Part shown: positions 1 to 9,918 of the stretch, one piece after another
Numbering within the stretch: position 1 is the first letter of the stretch
Layout of the letters: every line of letters starts with the position of its first letter
Origin: Oopsacas minuta
Taxonomy: Eukaryota; Porifera; Hexactinellida; Lyssacinosida; Leucopsacidae
DNA length: 64,000 nucleotides
Assembly (NCBI GenBank): GCA_024704765.1
Contig: JAKMXF010000354.1
Location: 868,690 to 932,689, forward strand
Direction of reading: 5' to 3'
Notes under the pieces: model-generated
What the model saw: the letters and a program-made list of their open reading frames with translations, nothing else
Databases searched by the model: none
What the model was told of the DNA's origin: nothing
Translations under genes and position numbers: made by a program

Positions 1-928
1 TATCTACAGAATACGTTAGTTTGAACCAGCAGGGGTTAAGAATGAAAGTCGATACGATTCTTATGAATATCATTTCGAATATATTAAATATTTGTAGAAT
101 TCCCATTGTTGATATGATGAACTCTGCTCCTATCTCTGCCCATTTTTGATTATGTGCCTCCCTATTTAACAAAGAAGTATCGTTGTAACACTCATAAACT
201 AGATCTGTTAGATGTTGTCTTCTCATTCTCTTCAATTTCTTGTAGTACATTAGTATTATAGGAATGAAGATCAGTGAAACTATTGCGTATATGAGACTTC
301 CAAGTAGTATTGTTTGAGGCAATGCGAGTAATACCAGTAAGATTAAGCTTGATGGAATAAGGGTAGCTATCATCCATTTAATGCTACGTACGAGTTTCTT
401 CCTCTCTTCCTTCTTCTCTATATATGCGAACTGACAGAATAGCATTATTATTGCGAATAGGCAATATGCACAGAACAATGCAACAAACGTCAGAGAATCT
501 ATCAAACACGATAAATATTTGTATTTTCCTAACCTCTCTATTTCATCGACAAATGTCCAGTTCTTGAGACAACATCCTTCTATACAAACTAGTGAATCCT
601 GGCTGTTGAAATGTTTGTCGTAGATAACATGGTTAACTACTGGAAATATTAATGCACTCATTTCTATGATTATTAGAATTATCACCATTGAGAATTTATA
701 GTAATTGAACTGAACATTTTGTCTCAACTTTATCGTATACCCATCTATGCAGTTTTCTTTGAGTCTTCTCAGTCTTTTACGGGTGAAATTCAGGAAAACA
801 GAAGTATTTAATGCCCAGAATATGAGTAATCCGAGAACGATGGCAGCTGGTACCATAGAAGCATATGTAATAATTATCTTCAGCTTTAAGATAACTTCGT
901 TTACATCAATATTATTCAACTCAATCAT
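1..928 (-). CDS. Seven-transmembrane protein of unknown family, 3' truncated
   Basis: An open minus-strand frame runs from an ATG at 926-928 through the left edge of the window with no stop, giving about 309 residues of a longer protein. It reads as several long hydrophobic segments separated by basic loops, for example a first membrane segment containing VPAAIVLGLLIFWAL and a later loop YYKKLKRMRR. Size, segment spacing and basic intracellular loops resemble the 7TM genes at 6992-8029 and 20329-21501. I do not see class A (DRY, NPxxY) or class C hallmarks and cannot assign it to a named receptor family. The remaining C-terminus lies outside the window. The 7TM topology is inferred from hydrophobicity by eye. 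Confidence 0.7.
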   Translation of the reverse strand, partial: MIELNNIDVNEVILKLKIIITYASMVPAAIVLGLLIFWALNTSVFLNFTRKRLRRLKENCIDGYTIKLRQNVQFNYYKFSMVIILIIIEMSALIFPVVNHVIYDKHFNSQDSLVCIEGCCLKNWTFVDEIERLGKYKYLSCLIDSLTFVALFCAYCLFAIIMLFCQFAYIEKKEERKKLVRSIKWMIATLIPSSLILLVLLALPQTILLGSLIYAIVSLIFIPIILMYYKKLKRMRRQHLTDLVYECYNDTSLLNREAHNQKWAEIGAEFIISTMGILQIFNIFEMIFIRIVSTFILNPCWFKLTYSVD

Positions 929-1392
929 TTTATTTACATTAATAATAGCTATTATTGAGTTAATTTATACTTTCTACATTTGTAGAAAGTAAGTAATATG
1001 ATTCTTAGGAAATGATAATATTATTTCTGCGTTGCTCGGCAGAAATAATATTATCAATTCCGTAGGCGACAATGGCACAATGCCTACCATCTTGTATTTA
1101 CACGTTATCCTATTCTAAAATTATCATTTCTTTTGTTTTCATCAGTAACAAAATATTACAAGGTTTTTCCTGTTAATATACAGGGATTATCTCAAAAATA
1201 TGATTCTACTAATCAGTTTACACTTTTGATATCGTAATACTGTCTGATTAATATTCTTATCATTTTGTGTAATTAACTCCAATCACTATGTAATTGCTGG
1301 CTAATCTCTGGGAACTTTCCTGTTTAATGCAAGTACTATATATTAATTTTATCTAAATATATAATTCCTGTTATGTAAAGTTATTCACAGAA
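929..1392. other. Spacer between divergent 7TM and FAM114A-like genes
   Basis: No coding frame is supported here. The two flanking genes are transcribed away from each other, so their promoters should lie in this AT-rich interval. The only clear structure is the palindromic element at 1009-1130. Confidence 0.6.
1009..1130. repeat. Palindromic MITE-like element with nested hairpins
   Basis: The outer arms GAAATGATAAT (1009-1019) and ATTATCATTTC (1120-1130) are exact inverted repeats. Inside, 1013-1030 and 1039-1056 form a perfect 18-bp inverted repeat around an 8-nt loop, followed by a second small hairpin (GTAGGC / GCCTAC). A short element with terminal inverted repeats and no coding capacity is typical of a MITE. 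A structured regulatory hairpin is the alternative. I see no second copy in this window. Confidence 0.5.
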
Positions 1393-3121
1393 ATGAGTGA
1401 TTCAGATGAATGGGCTAGTGCCAGTGACTCTGAGTTACAAGATATTGCAGTAGAACCTGAAATAATTGTGAAATCTACAAAACTAACTGATCAACTACCT
1501 CAAAATGATATCACTGATGAAGAAGCTACTGTATCGAAGATCGATACGATCAATAAAGTAGATAATATTCAGATATCTAGCATAAAATCAACAGAAGAGA
1601 TAAATAACTTTGATGTCTTAGCTTCTAGCGAAGATAAGGCAGAAGTCACAGCATCTGATCCTCCACCTTACGAGTATGTCATTAACATTATTGTATTACA
1701 ATCTTACATATTGATATGTTTTAGTGTATTCTTATAGATTAAACACTAATATCCTTGAAGAGAAGCAAATCACAACCCAACTAGATACATCCAATTTAAT
1801 TCCCTCAGTCAGTTCTAATAAAGATAATATTGTATCTACTCCACATGCGACAGGGGATCAGGCAGAGACTCCTCCCTCATCATCCTGGAGCAGCTGGGGT
1901 TCTAACTGGCTGAGTAAGGCTGCTAACTCAGTAGCCTCATCAGCTCATAACATAGCATCTAAATCTGAAATAGGAATATCCTCTATAGTAACTGGTGTAG
2001 AGTCTCGATTCGGTATTCCTACACCAGAGAGTATAGCTAATAGGGATGTAGTGGATACGCCTAATACTAGAACAGATGCTGCATTGAGTTTAAAGGAGCT
2101 AGCTCAGAAATTGAAGGAAGAACAGACTGATTCAACTCAAGTAGAAACTGTAAACATTCCAGATGAGGTATCAGGCCTCCAAGGAGAGAATACTGAGAAT
2201 AATTCCTCAGATAAACAGGATGCAGAGAATATAGATGAATCTACTGGATTCTTCTCTTCCTATGGAATAACATTAACTAATAAGATCGTGTCGGGGGGGT
2301 TGGATACACTAGAGAACATTGGTAAGAAAACTATTGGGCTGATATCTGAGGGAGATCCTGGCCTCAGAAACAAACGAGCATTTGTCCAGGAGCAGATTGA
2401 TATAATTACCAAGGATAAACCTCTAATCACAGATGATACTGATATTAATGAGCAAATAGATAACTCACCTATCTTGACAAGTTTCCATACAGAATTTGAA
2501 CAACTACAAGGTTATGTGTACTTAGAAGCTATGGAGATATTGTCCAGTGAATGTGAAGCTAAGCAGAGACTCAAAATGCACTCTGTGTCCACGAGACAAC
2601 ACGAAGAAGGTGCTACTCCAGATGTATTAGAGCTTACGGAAGAAATGTTTGAGATAAGTTTTGAATCAGAGATAGGGAGTTGTGAATTAGGAGATTTGCT
2701 GCCATCTTGTAAAGGTCTAGTTAATTTAGAACGTGTACAACAAACTGTGAGAGAACTGGAGCAATGCTATTGTAGTTTTGACAATATAGATTTATCAAGT
2801 GAGACATTATTACCACAACTAAACTCAGCTATGAAATTAATAGCTATAATATCAAGTCAGTTCATACAAATTATAAGGAAAGTATCAGAGCTATATCTAG
2901 CTCGGCAAGTTCCAGTTAAAGAGACTCTGTCTCACACAAGAGAGCTAGCTCTAATCGCTTATAAATCTATAGATAAGATCACTACACGAATAGCATCGAT
3001 AAAAGTTAGTGATGACGTAATAGGGAATAAGTTTATACTGGACATGAACTCAGGAGTTACGTACATACAAGACAGCTTCAGTTTGTTAAGATCCATACTC
3101 AAGCATGGTAGCTCCTCTTAG
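1393..3121 (+). CDS. FAM114A: FAM114A (NOXP20)-like protein
   Basis: Two exons, 1393-1673 and 1738-3121, join across a 64-nt GT-AG intron (GTATGT donor, TATAG acceptor) to give 554 aa. The N-terminal part is acidic and low in complexity. A Trp/Ser motif (WSSWGSNWLSKAA) is followed by a conserved core with GGLDTLENIGKKTIGL and the SEGDPGLRNKR signature typical of FAM114A1/FAM114A2. The C-terminal half is helical. FAM114A proteins are poorly characterised and vertebrate members have been linked to Golgi-associated Rab2 and neuronal development; nothing here shows the role directly. The second exon is also open upstream of the splice site, but the spliced product has a proper ATG start and conserved order. 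Confidence 0.82.
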
Positions 3122-3259
3122 AGCAAACAGCAATAATGTGCTTTTTCTGTATTCAAATATTTGTGTGAATATATTGAATGCTATTACTTTACTTCATTTC
3201 AATAACTGGTTCATTACATGTATTTATCTAACTAATTAGGAAGTTGTTCAGCTGATTGA

Positions 3260-5332
3260 ATGGCAACAAGACTATCAGTAGATTACAAGTTCTTCAAGAA
3301 TAAATCTCAAGAATTACAAGATTACATTTCCAATAATTTACTTTACGATTTTGAGTTTATTTCAAATTATTTAGACTCTATTGAGTCCTCAGATCAATCC
3401 TCTTGTATTGAAGATCTAAAAGCACAGTGGATTAATTGTTCACAGCCTTTACAATATGGACAACACTTGAAAGGGAAACTTGTACTTTTCGATTTCTTTA
3501 CTTATTGCTGTATCAACTGTTTACATGTTCTCCCTACATTAAGAGAGATAGAGAGAGTTCATAGTGTTAAAGATGGTCTCGTGGTTATCGGCGTACACTC
3601 GGCTAAATTTGTTAATGAGAGAGATACTAGTAACATAGAACATGCAGCAGAGCGTTATTCAATTACTCATCCTATTATAAATGATCACGAATTAACTCTA
3701 TGGAATATGTTTAGTATTTCTTGTTGGCCTACCTTCTTACTTGTCAGTCCAACTGGTAGAATGTTATATGTTATGATAGGAGAAATACTTGTGAACAAGA
3801 TACCACAGTTAGTAGACCATGTACTTAGATATTATAGAGGGAAATCACTGATTCTCCCACACGAGCTGCCTATCTTAAAAGGCTCTGTTGCAACACACAG
3901 TTTTCTTAAATATCCCGGAAAAATCCATGTCAACAGTGAATCTGGTCACATATACATCAGTGATACAGGTCACCATAGAATTGTAGTGATACAATCTGAT
4001 ACAAGTTCTATTATTAGCATTATAGGCAGTGGTAGAATTGGCTTGAGAGATGGGCCTATAGCTCAGGCTGAATTTAATTCTCCCCAGGGCCTAGCGAGCA
4101 AGGGAAGCATGCTGTATATAGCCGATACTGAGAATCATGCCATTCGACAGGTGGATCTAGAGAGGGGAGTAGTTAGCACCCTGTGTGGTACCGGGAAACT
4201 GGGTCTAGACAAAGAGGGAGGTGGAGTCTACAAGGAGCAGGAGATAAGTTCCCCGTGGGACTTAGAAATAGGCGGGGATAAATCACAGCTGTTGTTCGTA
4301 GCCATGGCAGGGACTCATCAAATCTGGATTTTATTTCTCACAGACAGTCTCTGGCTGAAAGGCACTAGTTACAAAGCAGGTACAATGCTACGCTTTGCTG
4401 GAACGGGTGATGAAGCTAACAGAAACAACAGCTATCCACATAGAGCATGTTTTGCTCAGCCGTCTGGGATTAGTATAAATAGGAGTGGTGGGTTGCTGTA
4501 TATTGCTGATAGCGAGTCAGGGTGTGTCAGGAGTTTGAGTCTGAAGGATGGTGCGGTTAAGGGAGTGGTGGGGGGAGGATTAGATCCCCTAGACCTGTTC
4601 TCTTACGGTGACATAGATGGAGAGGGCAGAGACGTAAGGCTACAGCACCCTATGGCAGTAGCTTACAACCTAAAGAATAATTCTGTATTTGTAGCAGATG
4701 CTTATAACCACAAAATTAAGGTTATCAGTATTGTAGACAAATCTTGTATTACTCTAACTGGTAATGGGAAAGCAGGATGTGTTGATGAAATGCTGAAATC
4801 AGCTCAATTCTATGAACCGTCAGGGCTAGCACTAGACTCAGTTAGACAGATCCTCTATGTAGCTGATACCAACAATCATACTGTTAGAGCTATTGATCTT
4901 ATAGCTGGCAATGTTAGTACATTATCATTAGAGAATACAGTGTATAGCAAGTTAGAAGGAGCTGATGGAAGTTTTGATGTTAAAGTAGGGAATACTTGTT
5001 CTTTGATAATTGTGATGAATTTTTCTGAGTCTCTGAAGGTAAATCCTAAGTCCTCATGGGAAATTGTTGTCCCTCTACAGAGCTCCAGCTATGTATCAGC
5101 TCCAGTAATGAAAGGTAAAATATCCCTTGATTCTACTAGCAAACTCCTGCTAGTATATTCACATGCAGATAATCCGGCAGATATACAAGTATTCATACAT
5201 CTCTATCTAGAGTATTGTGAAGGAGTTCTCTGTAAAATATCACAGAAGTTCTACTCTGTTTCCTTTCTGTTTGATGATCATTGTACAGAGTTAGAGCAAA
5301 GTTTGTCTATTTCTGTTAACGAACTGTCTTAG
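3260..5332 (+). CDS. NHLRC2: NHL repeat-containing protein 2 (thioredoxin-NHL fusion)
   Basis: A single exon of 690 aa, close to the roughly 726 aa of vertebrate NHLRC2. Residues about 60-190 form a thioredoxin-like domain with the family's distinctive active-site string FFTYCCINCLHVLPTL (CCINC), followed by the conserved cis-Pro segment CWPTFLLVSP. Residues about 210-560 form a six-bladed NHL beta-propeller with recurring phrases such as ISDTGHHRI, IADTENHAIR, VADAYNHKIK and VADTNNHTVR. A C-terminal beta-rich segment follows. NHLRC2 is an essential cytosolic protein in vertebrates with a presumed redox role; the substrate is not established. It starts 138 bp after the FAM114A-like stop on the same strand. 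Confidence 0.93.
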   Translation: MATRLSVDYKFFKNKSQELQDYISNNLLYDFEFISNYLDSIESSDQSSCIEDLKAQWINCSQPLQYGQHLKGKLVLFDFFTYCCINCLHVLPTLREIERVHSVKDGLVVIGVHSAKFVNERDTSNIEHAAERYSITHPIINDHELTLWNMFSISCWPTFLLVSPTGRMLYVMIGEILVNKIPQLVDHVLRYYRGKSLILPHELPILKGSVATHSFLKYPGKIHVNSESGHIYISDTGHHRIVVIQSDTSSIISIIGSGRIGLRDGPIAQAEFNSPQGLASKGSMLYIADTENHAIRQVDLERGVVSTLCGTGKLGLDKEGGGVYKEQEISSPWDLEIGGDKSQLLFVAMAGTHQIWILFLTDSLWLKGTSYKAGTMLRFAGTGDEANRNNSYPHRACFAQPSGISINRSGGLLYIADSESGCVRSLSLKDGAVKGVVGGGLDPLDLFSYGDIDGEGRDVRLQHPMAVAYNLKNNSVFVADAYNHKIKVISIVDKSCITLTGNGKAGCVDEMLKSAQFYEPSGLALDSVRQILYVADTNNHTVRAIDLIAGNVSTLSLENTVYSKLEGADGSFDVKVGNTCSLIIVMNFSESLKVNPKSSWEIVVPLQSSSYVSAPVMKGKISLDSTSKLLLVYSHADNPADIQVFIHLYLEYCEGVLCKISQKFYSVSFLFDDHCTELEQSLSISVNELS

Positions 5333-5448
5333 AGTGATTATAAAAGTTTGTGAATTTTGTTTACGATAAATATTTTGAGATTTCTACCCTTCATTAATCT
5401 AGGTATATGAAACATTAACATGCTATTATTATTTCTCGTAAATAGTGA

Positions 5449-6374
5449 ATGTTCTCTGAGGTGCTACAGCGATCAGGTCACTGGAGTAACCTCAAAATTC
5501 ATCTCAGTAGAGATTGGATTAATAGCTTAGAATCAAAATCTTATATTGAAGAATTGTTGAATGAAGATGGAACTAAGAAATTCTTTACATTATACGATTC
5601 GCCGCCTATACCAAAGGGCGTGCCTGACGATCTTAAGCCTGATTTAAAGAAGTTTAAGGTTTATCTTATTGGAAAACCAGGGGCGGGTAAGACTAGCATT
5701 AGCCACACACTAATAGGACTTAAGAGGGACTTTAAAGTTTATGAGTCACTCGGGATAATAGTTCAGACTATATACTGGCCAGTATGTGAGCTGGGGAAGG
5801 GAGGAAAGGAAAGTAAGATTAGAATGGTCTGTCTGGAGCTATGGGACTGTGGTGCTCGTGTTTCAGCTCAATACCCTTACTTAATGCAGGAATGCACTAA
5901 GAATGCTGACGCATGTATTCTCGTGTTCTCACTGACTGACAGGGCTTCTTGGGATGATATGCCTAACATGATGGGGAGAGCTTCTGAGTTTCCTACCCTA
6001 CAGGTATCGTATAAATAGCAGAGTTTAATCATTTTATATCAACTATTCTATTACAGATGATGATCGGAACTCGATTAGACAAACTACATGACTCACAAGT
6101 ACGCGTAGAAGAATTGCGACATTTTGAGCGGCTCTATAATCTCCCCCTGCTTCTTATCGGGAGTAAGTCAGAGTCAAAAGACTCCACTAGCACCAAGAGA
6201 CCTACTTCTCTGACATCATCATCATCATCATCATCATCTGCTTCTCCAGCTGCTTCAGATGCTAAACAAGCTATCTATGATATGTCAGGATTCATAACTC
6301 AGCTCTGTGAGTATTTGCTCAACGCTCAACAAATTCAACAATTGCAATTATCTAGTTTTGGCTCGCAAATATGA
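5449..6374 (+). CDS. CPLANE2: Ciliogenesis small GTPase CPLANE2 (RSG1)
   Basis: Exons 5449-6003 and 6057-6374 are joined across a 53-nt GT-AG intron at phase 0, giving 290 aa. The P-loop is GKPGAGKTS (about residues 75-83), the G3 region is ELWDCGARVSAQYPYL, and G4 reads IGTRLDK. The WDCG string, the preceding TIYWP strand and the FSLTDRASWDDMP segment are characteristic of RSG1 rather than of ordinary Rab or Ras proteins. CPLANE2 works with the CPLANE complex (Fuzzy, Inturned, WDPCP) at basal bodies to recruit IFT-A proteins. A poly-Ser stretch encoded by an ATC/TCA repeat (about 6220-6240) lies near the C-terminus and no prenylation motif is seen. Confidence 0.86.
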
Positions 6375-6991
6375 AATCACTTAATTTCTCTTCAAGGTTA
6401 AGTTTGTGACATGGCGGTACTAATACTAATTTCAATTCTCTTAATAGTCAGTAACTGATAGTAATCCTTAACTATACCATATATGTATCAAATACGTAAG
6501 ATTTTGTAAGTAATCACTTGGATGCACCATTAACTTGGCAATGAATACAATTATTTTGGCAAACAAAGCAATTAAGTTGGCGAATGGTTAAAACTATACG
6601 CCCTATATATTGGTATCATTTCAACATTTCCCTTTGTAGAGTGTGGATTCATATACTCAAACACATCAGGTACTTCACTACATCCACATATTCATCCTCA
6701 GGCGTTGCGCCTTCTCAGCTATAATCTAGCTATAATTGAATTTTCAGTTGGCTAGATAATATTACATTCGTAATCTCTTCTGCCTATTATCTGCTAAGTA
6801 TTTTCACTATTATTATTATTATTATGAGCAACTTCTCCTGATTGATACATATATTCAATTACATCATTGTAATCTGGAAGGAATCACTGATTACCTGTTT
6901 GTAATCTTTTATAAGTAAATTTAGAAAATATATGTTATACCACGTTTTTCTGGACATATAAATAAGAAGCTCAGGACTATTACTTGTAAAT
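6375..6991. other. Intergenic spacer with ATT microsatellite
   Basis: No supported gene. A short (ATT)n/(TTA)n tract lies near 6805-6825. The rest is AT-rich unique sequence that must contain the 3' end of CPLANE2 and the promoter of the 7TM gene that follows. Confidence 0.5.
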
Positions 6992-8029
6992 ATGAATAAT
7001 ACTCGATATTATATTTTATATTCACTCCACCAAGGCGATTTTCAAATTTTTATCATTACCATCTCTGCTGAGACTTTAGCATTTCCTTTCTATGTTTGTT
7101 GGATTGTATGTTTTCTGTACGAAATCTTCTATTTGAGGAGGAAGATTCACGGACTTCTCTACAGAGGTTCTTCTTTTGAGACAGATAATCTCCTCTACAA
7201 AACAAGAGGAGATTACTACACATACCTTCTCTTCGTAGTAATCGCAATATTTGAACCACTTTCTTTAGTACCAGTAATCCTTTCCGGCCTACCAACACAA
7301 GTTTATTTTAGTGACAACATCTCTCCAAACTACTTTGATCTTTACCTTGATGTAGCTCTTAATTGTAGAGTGTTGACATATATATTCCAATTCTTTACAG
7401 TTTTCGTTGTTAATCTTCTTACCTCACATCTGATACGTGTATGTAAATCAAATACTCGCATACAGCTCTTACCTCCTATTCAAAATAAACTAATTCTGCT
7501 AACTTTGATAATTCTCCTGCTGGCTATTATTAAATTGGCTATATTAGAAGTTGGCGATCTTATTATTATGGTCTTTAGTAGTCTACTTTACAGTTTCGAA
7601 ATATTTTGTTTAATTAAGAATTCAAAACAGCTCTATTATTTGCTTAAGTGGAGATATGAAGATCTCAGGAATGAACTTAATTATCCTCTCTATAAAGCTC
7701 ATAGGAGAATAGCTCTCAGATATAAATACGTCACAATCTGTTTAACTATTTGTTTCGTCATTCTGAATATCTCTGCCTGGTTTTATATACCAATCAGTAT
7801 CTTCCTGACCTTACTAAAGTATCCGATCAATATCCCCGAGCTTCTTATTTTGCCTTTTGAAATATTAAAGTGGTTTGATCTTGTATTGGCTATAATTGGT
7901 TCTGGCCCTCAGATTCTCATTGTAGCTGGATCATTATACTATATCGTTACTATGTGTTGGAATAAACTTGTGTCTGGATTTGGTAGAGAGAGAGTTCATT
8001 ACTTATGTGAGCCGATACTACAACGATAA
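6992..8029 (+). CDS. Seven-transmembrane protein of unknown family
   Basis: Single exon, 345 aa, ATG at 6992. Hydrophobic segments alternate with short loops; I count about seven. The fifth inter-segment loop is strongly basic and distinctive (NSKQLYYLLKWRYEDLRNE followed by YPLYKAHRRIALRYKY). There is no obvious signal peptide and no large extracellular domain, and none of the class A, B or C receptor signatures is visible. A closely similar loop occurs on the opposite strand at 8355-8680, and the genes at 1-928 and 20329-21501 have a related layout. It is best described as a member of a lineage-expanded 7TM family; ligand and coupling are unknown. Confidence 0.72.
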   Translation: MNNTRYYILYSLHQGDFQIFIITISAETLAFPFYVCWIVCFLYEIFYLRRKIHGLLYRGSSFETDNLLYKTRGDYYTYLLFVVIAIFEPLSLVPVILSGLPTQVYFSDNISPNYFDLYLDVALNCRVLTYIFQFFTVFVVNLLTSHLIRVCKSNTRIQLLPPIQNKLILLTLIILLLAIIKLAILEVGDLIIMVFSSLLYSFEIFCLIKNSKQLYYLLKWRYEDLRNELNYPLYKAHRRIALRYKYVTICLTICFVILNISAWFYIPISIFLTLLKYPINIPELLILPFEILKWFDLVLAIIGSGPQILIVAGSLYYIVTMCWNKLVSGFGRERVHYLCEPILQR

Positions 8030-8777
8030 CAAAGAATTATGAAGTGATTATAATTATTTATTTTGGCTTGTATTTGTAATTTTTATTTATAGCATATCAT
8101 TTTAATCTTATTTAGAAATGCCACAAAATCATGAATTACACATTTCTTACAGTATCAATTCAATTTTGTTGTTCACTGCTGCAGTACAGGTTTTTGTGCA
8201 AAACTGATTCTGTTTCTCGCAAGTGAGCGTCCTATCTTGTTCAGGCAAACTGCAACCAAATTCTATGGCATATATCCTACTATTATTAAGAGTGAAAAGT
8301 AACCAATACTGCATAACACACACTACATCCATTTAATTATGGATATGAGAGTTAGAAGTGTTGAATTGTGCTTATAGTGTTAGATTTATTAATGAATATT
8401 GCCAACGTATGCAGCCAAGCTGATTTAATCTGTACGAATACTCCTATTAGTAACAGTATTGTCAGATATTTGTATCTGATACCTATTCTCCTATGAGCTT
8501 TGTAGAGAGGATAGATCTGTTCGTATCTGAGGTCTTCAAGTCTCCATTTAATTAATCTGAAAAGTTGCTTTGAATTCTTACATAGACAACTATCTTGTAA
8601 ATTAAGCGATTTGTATAATTTCCTGTAAGCTCTAAAATGCTCAGAGCTGAGGAAAAAGGTAAATTGAACCATCAGCATGATTATGTGATCTAATCACTGG
8701 TCCCTAAAAAGTTTACCAAGTGTATTTTCCCTAAGTATAATGCTTACAGTTGAATGCTAGATCTGTAACAATATAGT
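8030..8777. other. Spacer containing a 7TM gene relic
   Basis: Apart from the inverted 7TM relic at 8355-8680, I see no coding sequence. A short minus-strand open frame at 8147-8332 (61 codons) lies next to the relic and could be decayed receptor sequence, but it has no recognisable similarity. Confidence 0.5.
8355..8680 (-). pseudogene. Truncated relic of a 7TM gene
   Basis: The minus-strand translation contains NSKQLFRLIKWRLEDLR then YPLYKAHRRIGIRYKYLT, nearly the same as the basic loop and following membrane segment of the intact gene at 6992-8029. Only about 100 codons are open. A stop lies five codons upstream of the first ATG (8678), and the frame ends soon after one membrane segment, so most transmembrane segments are missing. 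It is inverted relative to its intact paralog. Either a partial inverted duplication or the decayed remnant of a tail-to-tail copy fits. It could be one exon of a spliced gene, but I found no partner exons. Confidence 0.6.
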
Positions 8778-9719
8778 ATGGCTAGGAGAATCTCGCTCAC
8801 TCAGTTGAACTCGAACAGTCAGGCTAGAGAACTGCCACGTTTATACTTAGCTCCTGCCCCTTCACATGAATCCCCTTGTTCCTTTTGTCACTTACCCCAC
8901 CAACACCCTCGATTTTCACACCCTCTAGCCCAACAATCAGCATCTTTGCCTTATCCTACAAAGAGTAACACAAAACAATATTTGTTGGTTTTTATTCTGA
9001 ACAAATCTTATCACAAATGGAGAACATTTCCTAATTACAAATTTACAAATTTCCTACCATTCTCTCTTGCTGTTGATCCGAGCCTATTTGACCGTCCCTC
9101 CCCTCTTGAAGTCTCACAGACTCCTCTGGCTCGGCTTTCATCACAAGAAGATTCTCCTCTAAATGAGAGAGCGGTGGAATACAACACAAAACTATCTCAA
9201 CTTCTGCTCGAACTTAAAACAGAACTTCCTTTATTCTTTGAGAAATCTCATCCTTACCATTTATACACGAATGATATTGCATTCAATTTCAATTACTCTC
9301 CGATTTCTTTCAAACTCAATTCTAGACTCACCTACCAAATTCTCCTTGCTTCTGTTCGATTAGTATTCCGACTAGTGTACTCAGATTTAGGATTAGATCT
9401 TTTGAAAATCACCAAATCTGAATCAGATTACTCTATACATACCAGATGGCGTCTTACTTGTATAAACAGATTTTCTATTTCTAAAAAACCAGTTCTGTTT
9501 GACGCAATTTCCACGTTTTATATGAATGAAGATGGTCTTATAGACCGACACACGTTGGAGAGGGTATATAAGGATTCACGCAAGGTTCCTACCCTCGCCT
9601 GGCTATTTATAGCGATAGGTTTCTACCCGTCAGAACTAAAAGATACAAGTTCAGCTGTTGAGTTCGCTTCTAAAAATAAGTGGAATGGGAAGAACTCTAA
9701 ACCAAGGTCTAATGTATAG
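8778..9719 (+). CDS. C6orf136-like protein (DUF2358 domain)
   Basis: Single exon, 313 aa. The N-terminal third is Pro/Ser-rich and basic at the start (MARRISLTQL). From about residue 130 the sequence matches the layout of the human C6orf136 / DUF2358 domain: a helix ending in ELPLFFEKSHPYHLYTNDI, then FNFNYSPISFKLNSRLTYQI, a WRLTCI strand and a closing DAISTFYMNEDGLIDRHTLE segment. The fold resembles an NTF2/SnoaL cone. Homologs occur in animals and plants and some are organelle-targeted; the basic N-terminus could be a mitochondrial presequence, but that is inference. Biochemical function is not established for the family. Confidence 0.75.
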   Translation: MARRISLTQLNSNSQARELPRLYLAPAPSHESPCSFCHLPHQHPRFSHPLAQQSASLPYPTKSNTKQYLLVFILNKSYHKWRTFPNYKFTNFLPFSLAVDPSLFDRPSPLEVSQTPLARLSSQEDSPLNERAVEYNTKLSQLLLELKTELPLFFEKSHPYHLYTNDIAFNFNYSPISFKLNSRLTYQILLASVRLVFRLVYSDLGLDLLKITKSESDYSIHTRWRLTCINRFSISKKPVLFDAISTFYMNEDGLIDRHTLERVYKDSRKVPTLAWLFIAIGFYPSELKDTSSAVEFASKNKWNGKNSKPRSNV

Positions 9720-9793
9720 AACAATACACAATCATATATTTTCTAGTTTATATTATTATGTTGAACTAGTTTGCACCGAAAATTCACAATATA

Positions 9794-9867
9794 CAGTTAA
9801 CTCCCGTTAAATCAAACACGGATATATCGAAGTAATTATCGCGGTCCCTTGTGCTTCGATATAACTG
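9794..9867. repeat. Short MITE, pogo/Tigger-like end, internally deleted copy
   Basis: The element starts with CAGTTAACTCCCGTTA after a TA and ends CTTCGATATAACTG before TA. Its interior (ATATCGAAGTAATTATCGCG and the following GTCCCTT) is shared with the longer copy at 41951-42081. It lies in the spacer just upstream of the cyclase-domain gene. TA flanks and the CAGT-CTCCCGTTA end are typical of Tc1/mariner-pogo derived MITEs. Confidence 0.55.
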
Positions 9868-9918
9868 TATGTAGTTACTTATGACCAATTGTTATTAATT
9901 ATTCATTGCTGTTAGTTA

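Noticed and set aside
1724-1737. Independent start of the FAM114A-like second exon
   Set aside because: That frame opens with GTG inside a good intron; splicing from 1673 to 1738 restores one protein with an ATG.
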